This document shows positions 6,134 through 14,934 of a stretch of 34,157 nt of DNA, piece after piece. Numbering within the stretch: the first letter of the stretch is position 1; every line of letters begins with the position of its first letter. A program made the translations under genes and the position numbers. Under the pieces are notes generated by a model. That model searched no databases and was not told where the DNA came from. It saw only the letters and a program-made list of their open reading frames with translations. The DNA is taken from positions 1 through 34,157 of IMG/VR virus record IMGVR_UViG_3300027899_000003. One strand, 5' to 3'. The stretch is from a virus.

Positions 6134-6656
6134 GTTTTACAGTTGTGTTTTCGATTTGTGAAATGTTTATTTGTGGTAATACAAGTGCTGATAAAATACC
6201 TGCTTGTGTTGTTGTTACACCTCCATCAACTCCTGATAATGCTGCGCCCATTGCTGTAAGATTAGCACTTAATGTAGCTTTCAACGTATTAATTTCGGTT
6301 TGTAAGTTATTCAATGCAGTATTCAACACTTGCACTTTTACCAAACCGCCATTCGCATCGCCAGCCAAATAAACTTGGTCAACCTTGCTCACCATTGTCA
6401 AGTACGCGTTTGCTTGCGATGTTTGTTGAATGATAACCACGCTGCCATCTTTAGGTATCAATGTAAAACCTTTATCAGCATCGGCATTCAATAGCACCTC
6501 GTAAAACTCCGCACTGCCATCTATCGGGGTGCAAGTGCATGTGAACGTAGCCAAATCAATGTCGCTCACATTGCACACTACACCCTCATATTGCAAGTCA
6601 TTAAGACCGCTTAACGCTTGTATTGCTTGCCGTATATCTGTTACTTGTACGCTCAT
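6120..6656 (-). CDS. Baseplate spike/assembly protein (gpV/gp45-like)
   Basis: A 178-residue protein. The N-terminal part (about residues 20-95) is beta-rich with an OB-like pattern, VCNVSDIDLATFTCTCTPID, as in phage spike proteins; the second part (about 108-165) is a helical coiled coil, LNNLQTEINTLKATLSANLTA, that could trimerise. It lies directly after the hub gene and before the gp25-like gene, the usual place of the tail spike in myoviruses. No metal-binding HxH tip motif is visible, only HGNG at the extreme end. Confidence 0.65.
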   Translation of the reverse strand: MSVQVTDIRQAIQALSGLNDLQYEGVVCNVSDIDLATFTCTCTPIDGSAEFYEVLLNADADKGFTLIPKDGSVVIIQQTSQANAYLTMVSKVDQVYLAGDANGGLVKVQVLNTALNNLQTEINTLKATLSANLTAMGAALSGVDGGVTTTQAGILSALVLPQINISQIENTTVKHGNG

Positions 6657-6657
6657 A

Positions 6658-7644
6658 TTATGCTATTCTACGTTCTAATTCAATCGTTTGTTTACCGCCC
6701 TCCGATGTGCTTACCTCCGTTGTAACTGATTTGATTAAGTATTTACCTTTGCGCTCTGGATACTTCCAACTATCAATAACAGCGTAATCGCCCGGAACAA
6801 CTAACGGCTCTAAAAAAGTTTTGAAGCTTCCATAATAACCAGTGTAGTTTGCTTGCTCTAAAAATGAATTACACTTTAAATCTAAATCGGCTTTTGTGCC
6901 ACCCAACTGAAATACTGTGCGAATGTCACCCGATGGGTCACCGTAGATAAATTCTTCACGCGCATTGTTTTTAATCAATATGCCTTTAACTTGCACCTTA
7001 ACATCATCTTTTTTTAAATACGTTAACTGCATTCCCTCCTTAACCATCATTTCAAATAAGAAAACCGCTTTCATTGCCTCCTCTTTATAAAATGGCAATC
7101 CAACACGAAGCACTCCGTTTTTAAAAAACGAAAATAAACCGTATTGGTCGCGTAAAACTTGCAACACTTTACCAACGCTTGCTTCTTGCAGTTTTATCTT
7201 ACCCAATTGTGCGGTTAAATCAACTTTGTACGGCACTTTAATATTAGTTAGCATCTTACCAATAAAAGTGTTTAAATCAACGCTTAAAAAAGATAAGTTA
7301 GGCGAAATGGCTTGCTTCAACAAAAACATTTCATCCTCGCACAATAATTCAATCGGCACGTTGTTGTTTATCTTTGCAATGTATCCTGTGAATATTACGG
7401 TTTCATTGGGGTGATAGGCAGCAATAATTTTAATCTTATCACCTCTGCGCATTATCGCATTTTCACCCTCGTAAATGTTTTTTTTATTGTACTTGACATT
7501 ACGCGGTAACATAACCGAAGCCGTTTGTGTTTGCTTATCAAATGAACGCGTAACCGTTACTTTATTCACCTTATCAAAAGTAAATATTTCACTACGGCCA
7601 TCGCCTTGCTGCTCTAATATTACGCGGCAAACGATTCTAAACAT
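6658..7644 (-). CDS. Baseplate hub protein (gpD/gp44/gp27-like)
   Basis: A 328-residue protein with the build of late-control/hub proteins: N-terminal beta domain with a KVTVTRSFDKQTQTASV strand pair, then YEGENAIMRRGDKIKI followed by FTGYIAKINNN, and a C-terminal LVVPGDYAVIDSWKYPERKG followed by KYLIKSVTTEVS, which matches the usual hub pattern of a spacing domain and final beta strands. It would form the ring that joins tail tube to spike. It overlaps the preceding gene by 8 bases. Confidence 0.75.
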   Translation of the reverse strand: MFRIVCRVILEQQGDGRSEIFTFDKVNKVTVTRSFDKQTQTASVMLPRNVKYNKKNIYEGENAIMRRGDKIKIIAAYHPNETVIFTGYIAKINNNVPIELLCEDEMFLLKQAISPNLSFLSVDLNTFIGKMLTNIKVPYKVDLTAQLGKIKLQEASVGKVLQVLRDQYGLFSFFKNGVLRVGLPFYKEEAMKAVFLFEMMVKEGMQLTYLKKDDVKVQVKGILIKNNAREEFIYGDPSGDIRTVFQLGGTKADLDLKCNSFLEQANYTGYYGSFKTFLEPLVVPGDYAVIDSWKYPERKGKYLIKSVTTEVSTSEGGKQTIELERRIA

Positions 7645-8302
7645 CTTTAGTTGTTTTGGTTATTGTATAATCTATATCGCTAACACAACTTAACTGAAAA
7701 TATTGCACATTGCGAAGTCCTTGTTGCTGCGATAATTGACAACTTTCAACAACGATTTGAGTAACACCAAGTATATTATTTAAGAAGTCATTTGTAACCT
7801 TTAACGATACTGGCGCACTCGAATATGATTTAATCAATCGCGCATCGTCATCGGGGTATTCATCAGGGTTTTGTGATGCCACATATCCGCGAATAGTAAT
7901 AGTCATATCACTTTCGCCAATGTACTCTTTAACCGTACCTTTTAAATCAATTACATCCGTTTTAATGATTGTTTTATTAACCGTTGCATCAATTATAACA
8001 CCGTTAAGGAATAAACCTTGCGCTGCTGATGCTGCGGTGTTACTTGCTAATTGGTTTGGTGTTTCAACGTACTCGTTTGTGAAATCATTAAATTCATAAG
8101 TTGTATATTCAGGCATTTCAATAAATAAAGTGCCATAGATAGGTGTGCCTAAAGATGAAGTTGCATCAGGTGTATCTGTTTTTATATTCAAGTTGTTACC
8201 TGCAACAATAGCACGTTGCACCAATGGAAGCCCAAACCCTTTTGCAAGTGTGCGCACATTTACTTTTTGTGCGGGCGATGGTATGTTAAATTGTAAACTC
8301 AT
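7637..8302 (-). CDS. Baseplate/tail protein, DUF6046-like
   Basis: A 221-residue protein between tape measure and hub, resembling a family seen in Bacteroidota phages (DUF6046), by memory of the pattern rather than a search. It is beta-rich, with YGTLFIEMPEY near residue 58 and a strand motif DMTITIRGYVASQNPDEYP at about 130-150. In contractile phages this position holds the protein that links tube and tape measure to the hub. It starts two bases after the tape-measure stop. Confidence 0.6.
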   Translation of the reverse strand: MSLQFNIPSPAQKVNVRTLAKGFGLPLVQRAIVAGNNLNIKTDTPDATSSLGTPIYGTLFIEMPEYTTYEFNDFTNEYVETPNQLASNTAASAAQGLFLNGVIIDATVNKTIIKTDVIDLKGTVKEYIGESDMTITIRGYVASQNPDEYPDDDARLIKSYSSAPVSLKVTNDFLNNILGVTQIVVESCQLSQQQGLRNVQYFQLSCVSDIDYTITKTTKDV

Positions 8303-8304
8303 AT

Positions 8305-9705
8305 TTATTTTGTTGCCATTAATTGGAAATCATTAACTGCCTCTATCAATGCCTGCGCAATAACTTCTTTGATTTGTGTTGCGCCCTCTTTAATATTTGT
8401 TGTATTTAACACAACCGATCCAAATTCTTTGATTGATATATTGAAATTCTGCACACCTCTACTTTCAACAATGTTTGTTCCTGTGCCACCTTTGGCTTTG
8501 GGTGAGGTTGGTGATGTTGGTGCGCCTCCCATAGCTGCTGCGGTTGTTTGTGCAGGTGTTTTTTGCAATAATGATATTTGACCTTTAACGGCATCAATAG
8601 CACCTAATACCGTAGCACGTTTGCGACCAAATTCAGTTGCATCAATTTCTTTTTTATTGTAAGCCTGCCTAACATTTGTAAGTAAATTAAATAATTCAGT
8701 TTGTCTACCTATGGCTTCATTCAAAGTTTGTGCAGGCGCATCAATATACATCATACTTAATGCTTTTTGATATTGCCTTTGTTCTGCTTGTGCGCCAATA
8801 TCAAAGTATGAAAGTGGGTTAAAACTTGATTTAAATTGTTTAGCACCATATTTAGAAAAGTTTTCTGCTTCTAAATTTGCTTCGCTAAATGCTCTTGACA
8901 TATTTGCTACTAACCTATCTGCAAATGATACTGAACTTGCTATAATTCCATCTTGCGATTTACCTATATTAACTTTTAACTGCTCATAGCTATCACCCAA
9001 TGCACTTATTTTTCCTCCAACAGTTTTGGTTTGTTCTGCCATCATATTAAAGAACATGCCACCCTCTGCTGTCATTGATTGAAATGCCTTTTCAACTTCT
9101 GCAAATCCAACCTTGCCACTTTCAACAAGCTTCATCACCTCGCTATCAGCAACACCAAATTGTTTTGCTAATTCTTTAACAATAGGAATACCGCGACCTG
9201 TAAATTGATTAATATCTTTACTAAACGCTCTGCCTTGCGTTTTTAACGTACCATACAAATACGCAATATCACCAAATGGTATCTTTAATCCACTTGCAAC
9301 ATCGCCTAACATACGGATGTTTTCAACTACTTTGCCTGCGCTAAAACCGTATGCTAAAAGTTGCTTTGTTGCATCCTGAACCTCAACTAAACTAAATGGT
9401 GTTGTTTTGGCAGTTTGAACTAACTGATTCTCTAATGCCTTTGCCGCCTGCGCATCGCCATTCATTAATGTTCTTAATGATGCTGAAAAATACTCGTAAT
9501 TTACTAAACTATCTACAACCGCCTTGCCAAATGATACAACACCAGCAACACCCAAACCAATACCCAAAGCACCACCCAAACCGCTCAATGATTTCTGCGC
9601 TTGACCTACCGCTCCGTTTAGTTTTTCAGTGTTAGTTGTAGCCGATTTTATGCCACTGCTAAACTTGTCTTTAAGGCTTAATATGTATTCAACCGAATTG
9701 TTCAT
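8305..9705 (-). CDS. Tape measure protein
   Basis: A 466-residue protein with tape-measure features: N-terminal LSLKDKFSSGIKSATTNTEK, a hydrophobic Gly/Ala stretch (about residues 40-62, LSGLGGALGIGLGVAGVVSF), and the conserved TPFSLVEVQDATKQLLAYG region (about 96-115). A Pro/Ala/Gly/Lys-rich linker lies near 392-412. Tail length scales with this protein; 466 residues points to a short tail. Its ATG overlaps the stop of the frameshifted chaperone product (ATGA), which couples the two, as in many phages. Confidence 0.9.
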   Translation of the reverse strand: MNNSVEYILSLKDKFSSGIKSATTNTEKLNGAVGQAQKSLSGLGGALGIGLGVAGVVSFGKAVVDSLVNYEYFSASLRTLMNGDAQAAKALENQLVQTAKTTPFSLVEVQDATKQLLAYGFSAGKVVENIRMLGDVASGLKIPFGDIAYLYGTLKTQGRAFSKDINQFTGRGIPIVKELAKQFGVADSEVMKLVESGKVGFAEVEKAFQSMTAEGGMFFNMMAEQTKTVGGKISALGDSYEQLKVNIGKSQDGIIASSVSFADRLVANMSRAFSEANLEAENFSKYGAKQFKSSFNPLSYFDIGAQAEQRQYQKALSMMYIDAPAQTLNEAIGRQTELFNLLTNVRQAYNKKEIDATEFGRKRATVLGAIDAVKGQISLLQKTPAQTTAAAMGGAPTSPTSPKAKGGTGTNIVESRGVQNFNISIKEFGSVVLNTTNIKEGATQIKEVIAQALIEAVNDFQLMATK

Positions 9706-10174
9706 TTCTTGTCTTGAATTGTACCGTTAAACTTTAACACCCACATGATGCTTTCAATAGCTTCTGCCCATTGTTCATCATTCATTTGGTTTGGGTCTGT
9801 TTGATAATAAAAACGGATGAGTGCATTTTGACGCGCAAACTCATCCGTTTCAAATAACTTTTTTGCCGAATCTAATTTTTTTTTAGTTCGCCTGCTTCAA
9901 TTTCTAACATTGGCAGGATAGTTCTTGCTGCGCTGCGTAATGCTTTAAAATCACCTATGATTGATTCCACATCACCACTAACACAAAGTGTTCTTAAAAA
10001 CGATTCTACACCCTGCAATTCATCTTTAGCAATCAACGCTGAAACAACCTTATAAGCTATCCTATCCATTTCGCGTAATTGAACTGTGATAGGTGTGCCT
10101 TGTCTATTTAAGACCGTTAATGTGTAAATTTCAACACCCGCGTACTTTGACTTTAATTCTTCAATATTATCCAT
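9702..10174 (-). CDS. Tail assembly chaperone fusion made by -1 frameshift
   Basis: The 100-residue upstream frame ends CTA AAA AAA AAT TAG. A run of nine A (9876-9884) contains the slippery heptamer A AAA AAA; slipping back one base reads on as KLDSAKKLF and continues for 58 residues to a TGA at 9702-9704 that overlaps the tape-measure ATG. The fusion would be 157 residues. The extension is helical and ends WAEAIESIMWVLKF followed by NGTIQDKK. A pair of chaperones made by frameshift just before the tape measure is the well-known G/GT arrangement of lambda and of many myoviruses. The extension has no usable start of its own before 9798. Confidence 0.85.
9872..10174 (-). CDS. Tail assembly chaperone, short (unshifted) form
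   Basis: A 100-residue helical protein between tube and tape-measure genes. It contains LNRQGTPITVQLREMDRIAYK (conserved in phage tail chaperones only loosely) and ends GELKKN at the slippery run. In lambda the short form is made in large excess over the fusion and both bind the tape measure while the tail tube polymerises around it. Position, size and slippery end support the call. Confidence 0.82.
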   Translation of the reverse strand: MDNIEELKSKYAGVEIYTLTVLNRQGTPITVQLREMDRIAYKVVSALIAKDELQGVESFLRTLCVSGDVESIIGDFKALRSAARTILPMLEIEAGELKKN

Positions 10175-10204
10175 TTGTTTTTTGATTTGGTTTCGACAAA
10201 TTTA

Positions 10205-10633
10205 CTAAACAAATTCGATATGTGAAATAATTAAATCTAATTCCATTGGTATTGATGTGTCACCCGTTGCAGAAGCAATCATGTTTTTCATAAATCTGCA
10301 GTTGCGAATCTTATGAACAACAGGAATCAAATTAACATCGGTAAACGTTACAATGATGTCAAACTCTGGAATGTCTTGTATGCGACCATTTGGGGCAGCC
10401 GTTACAATGTTCATCACTTCGTTCATCAATATTGTAACCTTTGCGCTCGGTGTAATCTGACCATAACCACGCGCAACAGGATAACGACCTGTTGCGTATA
10501 TGTTTTCGATTGCGTCTTCTTCTCCATATTCAATGGCAGTTACTCCAATGATAGGTGTGCCAAGTATGATGCAAGTAATATCTGCGAACTCATACGCTTT
10601 TCCGTTTATTAACGGTAATCCATTTGCTGCCAT
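10205..10633 (-). CDS. Tail tube protein
   Basis: A 142-residue beta-rich protein immediately downstream of the sheath gene, the standard place of the myovirus tube. It has a strand-rich N-terminus (NGKAYEFADITCIILG), a central loop with YATGRYPVARGYGQ (about residues 47-60), as seen in Mu-like and T4-like tubes, and a final strand pair FDIIVTFTDVN and MELDLIISHIEFV. Hexameric rings of this protein would line the tail beneath the sheath. Confidence 0.8.
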   Translation of the reverse strand: MAANGLPLINGKAYEFADITCIILGTPIIGVTAIEYGEEDAIENIYATGRYPVARGYGQITPSAKVTILMNEVMNIVTAAPNGRIQDIPEFDIIVTFTDVNLIPVVHKIRNCRFMKNMIASATGDTSIPMELDLIISHIEFV

Positions 10634-10636
10634 GTT

Positions 10637-12187
10637 TTATACTGATTTTACGAATCCAACATTTACTTTAATGATACGCGCAACACCTAAAGGAACATTC
10701 TGCAATGTCAATTCAAGTGTTGAGGTAGCAAGTACATCTTGGGCGGGGTTAATAATAATTTTATGTGCTGATAACTCGCCATCGGCCTCCATTTGAACTA
10801 ATGGATTGTTTGCCAATGTTTCAAAGTAACCAATCGTGCCTGCGGTCAAAGTGCCATCTGCATTCACTTTCAATGGTGAACTTAATGCAGGTAACATATT
10901 TGCCCTAACTACACGCGTAATTTTTTGGTAAACGCGATTGTTTTCGATTGTTGCATAGTCGCTTGCTTGCGTTATTGTTGTTCTGCTATCAGACCAATAA
11001 CTTCCAGCGATGCCTGTGAGCTTGCGCAAAAACGTATATGAGTAGTTGTTTAGGCTTTCAAATTGACTATCTGCAAGTGCTGAATATAATTGACCGTTGC
11101 TGAATGCAATCGTGTCTAATTCGCTTCCTAATGCCATGTTGAATTTGCCAACCCAAGCGATTGATTCACTTACAACAGATAATGAAACCGCGCCTAACAT
11201 CGCACCTATCGCACCAACTGATTTGCCAGTTGCTTTGTAAATGTAATACCCATCATTTGCGCCATCTTGTGCAATGCACACGCTTACATTTGGTGCTGTT
11301 TGTGTTGATAGGTCAACCAATGTAGCAACGCTTCCTGTTGCGCTTATTTCAGCGTTCAACATAATTTGCATAGGTTTGTAAACCGCTTCATTTGCCGTTG
11401 CGATAGCTTGCAATGCCGCACATTGTGCCGCGCTGAATGCTACGTTTTTTTCAAACACCATTGCTTGCTTAATTTCGCCCATTGCGTAGTTTTGCATTGT
11501 GGTTAACGCTGCAAATGTGTATGTGCTTGCTTCTTCCTCGTATAAACCTACATACAACTGCCCTTTAGTTTGTATTCTAAAATACTCGCTAATGTGGTAG
11601 TATAATGTATCAATCCAACCCGCAACACCTAACACTGTTGAACCGCTGCCAGTTGGTTGTGTCCATGTTCCTACGATGCCACCACCTCTTACAATAGATG
11701 CGTAAGGTGTGCCGCTATTTGGGAATATACCCTCACCCGCTTTGGTTGTAACAAATAAATTTGCCGTTGTATTACTCGCACTAAAACCATGTGTTTGTGT
11801 GCCTGCGTTTACTGCTGCTGCAATAGCTGCTGCTGCTGTTGTGGTGCTTACCGCATCGGCACTTGTTAATGTGTAATCTAATATAACATATTCAAGTCCT
11901 AAAATGCCTGTGTATGTAATACTAAATGTATTGCCTGCCGCAGGTGTGCCACTAATAACACACTTTGCAACCGCTGCTGTTTCGCCTAAATGTGTATTAG
12001 TAATTCCTAAATTTTCAGCATCTGCAACTGAAAATATTTTTTTGATTCTGTCGCTTGAAGTAAAGCCAGTTGGTAATGTGCCACCACTTGGATAGTAATG
12101 TGCATAACCCGAAACGTAATCTGTTCCGGGCAATGCTCTACCTAAACCGCTTGTGCTTTTGACAAAGTTTATATTTGGTAATGCCAT
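10637..12187 (-). CDS. Contractile tail sheath protein (DUF2586-like)
   Basis: A 516-residue protein beginning LPNINFVKSTSGLGRALPGT, the start pattern of sheath proteins of the DUF2586 type. The C-terminal part (about residues 385-516) has the sheath core: a helix-rich stretch with LRKLTGIAGSYWSDSRT and the end region LELTLQNVPLGVARIIKVNV, which supplies the strand exchanged between subunits. A sheath gene proves a contractile (myovirus) tail. It is preceded by a strong terminator after the capsid gene, so sheath and capsid levels can be set separately. Confidence 0.85.
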   Translation of the reverse strand: MALPNINFVKSTSGLGRALPGTDYVSGYAHYYPSGGTLPTGFTSSDRIKKIFSVADAENLGITNTHLGETAAVAKCVISGTPAAGNTFSITYTGILGLEYVILDYTLTSADAVSTTTAAAAIAAAVNAGTQTHGFSASNTTANLFVTTKAGEGIFPNSGTPYASIVRGGGIVGTWTQPTGSGSTVLGVAGWIDTLYYHISEYFRIQTKGQLYVGLYEEEASTYTFAALTTMQNYAMGEIKQAMVFEKNVAFSAAQCAALQAIATANEAVYKPMQIMLNAEISATGSVATLVDLSTQTAPNVSVCIAQDGANDGYYIYKATGKSVGAIGAMLGAVSLSVVSESIAWVGKFNMALGSELDTIAFSNGQLYSALADSQFESLNNYSYTFLRKLTGIAGSYWSDSRTTITQASDYATIENNRVYQKITRVVRANMLPALSSPLKVNADGTLTAGTIGYFETLANNPLVQMEADGELSAHKIIINPAQDVLATSTLELTLQNVPLGVARIIKVNVGFVKSV

Positions 12188-12202
12188 TTATTTTTTAGTA
12201 TT

Positions 12203-12237
12203 AAAAAAGGCCTACCTACATTATAGCGGGTAGGCCT
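12203..12237 (-). terminator. Rho-independent terminator after the major capsid gene
   Basis: Read leftward, AGGCCTACC pairs perfectly with GGTAGGCCT (plus-strand arms 12208-12216 and 12229-12237) around a 12-base loop and is followed by six T. It lies 24 bases after the capsid stop codon and before the sheath gene, so it ends or thins out the protease-decoration-capsid transcript. Confidence 0.85.
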
Positions 12238-12261
12238 CTTTAGTTTATAATTGTTGTTTTA

Positions 12262-13197
12262 TTAAGATACCCAAGTTTGAACCAAAGCAGCAACACCTTT
12301 CATGTCAGCACGCAAAATTGCAGAACCTAACATTACTTCCATGTTGAAGATTGAACCTAAATATTCAGGCTTACCGTTACCGTTTGAACCACTATCATAC
12401 AAAGGTGTCATTGAACCTAATGCACGAGCAACAGTTGTAGAATGGAATGCGATACAAGCAAGGTTGTCAGTTGTTGCAGTTGCAGCACCGAAAGCTTTTG
12501 GGCTTGTTGCTGAATTAGCGTAAACTGATACCACTGGGCGCATCATGATTTCAAAACCATAAAGCATAGCTACAATTCCGTTTTGCAATACGTTTGGTTG
12601 GTTTTGGAAACCATTGTAAGATGCTCTGATTACATCACTGATTTGGAATAACTCCCAAAACATATCAGTTGACATTAACAACTTACGATTTTGTCTTGGC
12701 ACATTGTCCTTGTCTAACTTGTTTGCTAATGCAGCAATGTCAGCAAGTGTAACCGCTTTACGTGTTCCTGTTGCACCCGGTGCTAATGATGTAGCAACTG
12801 CTGAACCTGTTGTGCTAACGATGTTAGAAGCACCTGTTGCAGACCAAGAAATAGCAACTTCATCACCAATACGTTGTGTAAGTGTGCTGATTTGTTGACC
12901 TAAAACTGATTGACGCTTGTCATAGCTGATTTGTAACTCATCCAAATTAGTAATCAAAACTGGCTCTAAAGCGAATTGATTTAATGAATAAGTGCGGTCT
13001 GTGTCCGTTCTTTCGTTTATTGAAAGTGGGAATGTTGTAGGGTTTTTAACCACAGTTGGGTTTGAACCTGATTGTGGAACGTGTACAGTTCCGAATGCGA
13101 TGTACGCTGAATGATCTACTGAATAAGGTAGGAAGTCAGCATTTCTGTTTAATGCCTCTTGAACATCCGATACCCAAATTTCTTTTATTAAAGCCAT
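12262..13197 (-). CDS. Major capsid protein
   Basis: A 311-residue protein with the HK97-type features expected of a coat protein: N-terminal VSDVQEALNRNADFLPYSVD, a strand-rich extension YIAFGTVHVPQSG, a long alpha helix in LITNLDELQISYDKRQSVLG (about residues 83-102), a central domain with KLDKDNVPRQNRKLLMSTDM, and a C-terminal beta region. The start follows the protease, a small gene and a decoration-like gene, and a strong terminator follows it, an arrangement fitting the most abundant virion protein. No delta domain is visible; scaffolding is likely supplied by the protease C-terminus. Confidence 0.85.
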   Translation of the reverse strand: MALIKEIWVSDVQEALNRNADFLPYSVDHSAYIAFGTVHVPQSGSNPTVVKNPTTFPLSINERTDTDRTYSLNQFALEPVLITNLDELQISYDKRQSVLGQQISTLTQRIGDEVAISWSATGASNIVSTTGSAVATSLAPGATGTRKAVTLADIAALANKLDKDNVPRQNRKLLMSTDMFWELFQISDVIRASYNGFQNQPNVLQNGIVAMLYGFEIMMRPVVSVYANSATSPKAFGAATATTDNLACIAFHSTTVARALGSMTPLYDSGSNGNGKPEYLGSIFNMEVMLGSAILRADMKGVAALVQTWVS

Positions 13198-13228
13198 TTT
13201 GTATTTGTATTATTTATTATTATTATTA

Positions 13229-13564
13229 TTAATCAATTTGAATTTTTGCGCCACATGGTAAAAATATAGTACCATCATACCAAAATGATTGACACCATGT
13301 CTTACCTGCTACACCTGTAACTGTTGGGGCATCAATGCCTGTTCCAAAAGTAAATGTTTCAGTTGCGGTTGTTTTTACTTTTAAATGCAATGCTGCACCA
13401 GCTTTTAATTCGCTTGAAAGCGTTAAATCAAGTGTTGCGTTACCAGTTAAGGTAGGTAGTGTTGAAACAACGGTTTCGTTGTTGCTAATTGTAGCTGCTG
13501 TTGTTCCTGTGGCAGTGATGGTTAATGTACCTACTGCACCAAAAGGGTTGTTAATTGTTGCCAT
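13229..13564 (-). CDS. Capsid decoration-like protein
   Basis: A 111-residue beta-rich, Thr/Ala/Gly-rich protein with very low charge (TLTITATGTTAATISNNETV). Its position between protease and major capsid gene is where phages such as lambda carry the head decoration protein, and size and composition fit a small surface protein. It lacks clear similarity to gpD by eye, so a capsid fibre or another head protein remains possible. Starts by a TAATG overlap with the upstream small gene. Confidence 0.6.
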   Translation of the reverse strand: MATINNPFGAVGTLTITATGTTAATISNNETVVSTLPTLTGNATLDLTLSSELKAGAALHLKVKTTATETFTFGTGIDAPTVTGVAGKTWCQSFWYDGTIFLPCGAKIQID

Positions 13565-13743
13565 TATTTTTTATTTGTTTTTGTTGGTTTTGTTTCTTCT
13601 TCGGTTTCTCTTACTTTAACGATGTAAGCCATGTTGGTTGACTGCGCATAACTTGCTGCCTCACTATGTTTGATGAAGCAATTGCCGTCTTCAAAACAAT
13701 ATAACATGTTTACCGTTGGGTTTGAACTCCAAATTGCTTCCAT
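13564..13743 (-). CDS. Small hypothetical protein in the head operon
   Basis: A 59-residue open frame (starts MEAIWSSNPTVNMLYCFEDG, ends TKPTKTNKK) that exactly fills the gap between the protease and decoration genes, with two bases before it and a TAATG overlap after it. Its tight fit argues for translation. It has a hydrophobic/aromatic first half with two Cys (NMLYCFEDGNCF) and a charged Lys/Glu/Thr tail. No domain recognised; possibly a minor head protein. Confidence 0.65.
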   Translation of the reverse strand: MEAIWSSNPTVNMLYCFEDGNCFIKHSEAASYAQSTNMAYIVKVRETEEETKPTKTNKK

Positions 13744-13745
13744 GA

Positions 13746-14855
13746 TTAAAATCTTTTATCAGTTGCAGGGTTGTAGTTCGGTGATAAGTTAGCAGGCAAG
13801 TTGTTTATCAATGCCTCAAATGATGCTGCATCATTAACTCTCATTTCTGCTAAACCTTTTGGGTCATTCTTTGACCAATCGTTGAATGTCCAAGCCTCGC
13901 GACCTGCAACTGCTGCTGGCGCGTTTGCTTTGTTTTCAAAGATGGGTGTGTATGCAGGTGTTAACTTGCTAAATACATCTTTCAATTCATCATTTGACTT
14001 GTTAGAAGTTAAGTAAATTTCTTTACTTGCATCGGCAATTTTACCCTCTTTTATTGCATTTTCAACAAGTTCAACTTTCGCTGCTTTCACCGCTTCGTTG
14101 TTAGCATCTTTTAACGCTTGTAATTCGTTGCTCTGTGATTCGATGCTTGCTTCTAATTCAGCAATCTTTGCATCTTTAGCGCTAACCGCTTCAACGATAG
14201 CTTCTTCTGATGCTTCGTTTGATAGCTTTAATAAATCAGTTAATTTATTCATTTTGGTTTCTGTTTTAATTATTACTTTATTATAAATAGCGTGTAACTC
14301 GCGCACTGTTGCGTTCATTGCAGGCTTCATTTTCTTTGTTTCTATAATTTCATCAACTATGCCTAAATTCATACACTCATCGGCAGTCATCCACGTTTCT
14401 TTTGCCATCAAATCTTTGCATTTATCTAATGTTAGATTTGTATTGCGCTCGAATATCTTTGCTAAACTATTTGTAATTAAACTTAACACTTCTTCATCAC
14501 TGCCTCCGTTTGCGTTGTGCATCATAAATGTGCCGTAATCGGCCATGTATTTCTTTTGACCACAAATAGCAATAACACCTGCCATTGAATAAGCCATGCC
14601 ATCAATATAAGTGTTTACAGGTATAGTGCTGTTAAGTATTGCACTAACAATTGAAAGCCCATCGGCAACACTTCCACCAATCGAATTGATGCGAATGTTA
14701 ATGCACTTAACTTGATCTGAATAGTTATCGTTTATATATTGAATATCCTCCGCAATCCACGCTCCGTTAATGCCCATGTCCATACCATCAATATTGCCAA
14801 TATGCTTATAGATAAGCATTGTCGCTACCTCGTTGGATATGTTCGTGATTTTCAT
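13746..14855 (-). CDS. ClpP-type prohead protease with scaffold-like C-terminus
   Basis: A 369-residue protein from the ATG at 14853-14855 (an upstream GTG at 14882 adds nine residues overlapping the likely promoter/operator zone). Residues about 12-190 form a ClpP/S14-like peptidase: NSIGGSVADG, catalytic Ser90 in GMAYSMAG and His113 in MMHNANGG. The second half (about 200-295) is a Lys/Glu/Ala coiled coil (KDAKIAELEASIESQSNELQ), typical of a scaffold fused to its protease. It would cut scaffold and capsid tails during head maturation. The ending NLSPNYNPATDKRF may bind the coat. Confidence 0.87.
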   Translation of the reverse strand: MKITNISNEVATMLIYKHIGNIDGMDMGINGAWIAEDIQYINDNYSDQVKCINIRINSIGGSVADGLSIVSAILNSTIPVNTYIDGMAYSMAGVIAICGQKKYMADYGTFMMHNANGGSDEEVLSLITNSLAKIFERNTNLTLDKCKDLMAKETWMTADECMNLGIVDEIIETKKMKPAMNATVRELHAIYNKVIIKTETKMNKLTDLLKLSNEASEEAIVEAVSAKDAKIAELEASIESQSNELQALKDANNEAVKAAKVELVENAIKEGKIADASKEIYLTSNKSNDELKDVFSKLTPAYTPIFENKANAPAAVAGREAWTFNDWSKNDPKGLAEMRVNDAASFEALINNLPANLSPNYNPATDKRF

Positions 14856-14895
14856 TGTACAAAAATGGTTACATATTTGCACTTCAATTCAAATA

Positions 14896-14924
14896 AGTTA
14901 CTAATTTTGTGATGTTTAGTAACT
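14896..14924. promoter_or_regulatory. Dyad operator between protease and RHH regulator
   Basis: A perfect 9-bp inverted repeat, AGTTACTAA (14896-14904) and TTAGTAACT (14916-14924), separated by 11 bases. It lies in the 79-bp gap between two divergent genes, 10 bases upstream of the regulator ATG and 41 bases upstream of the protease ATG. The dyad and its place suggest a binding site for the adjacent ribbon-helix-helix protein, controlling itself and the head operon. The flanking 11-mer ATTAGTTACTA recurs at 26738 and 33559. Confidence 0.6.
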
Positions 14925-14934
14925 AATATTTGAA

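Noticed and set aside
14880-14882. GTG start extending the protease by 9 residues
   Set aside because: It falls near the operator dyad and an ATG follows with the family-like start.
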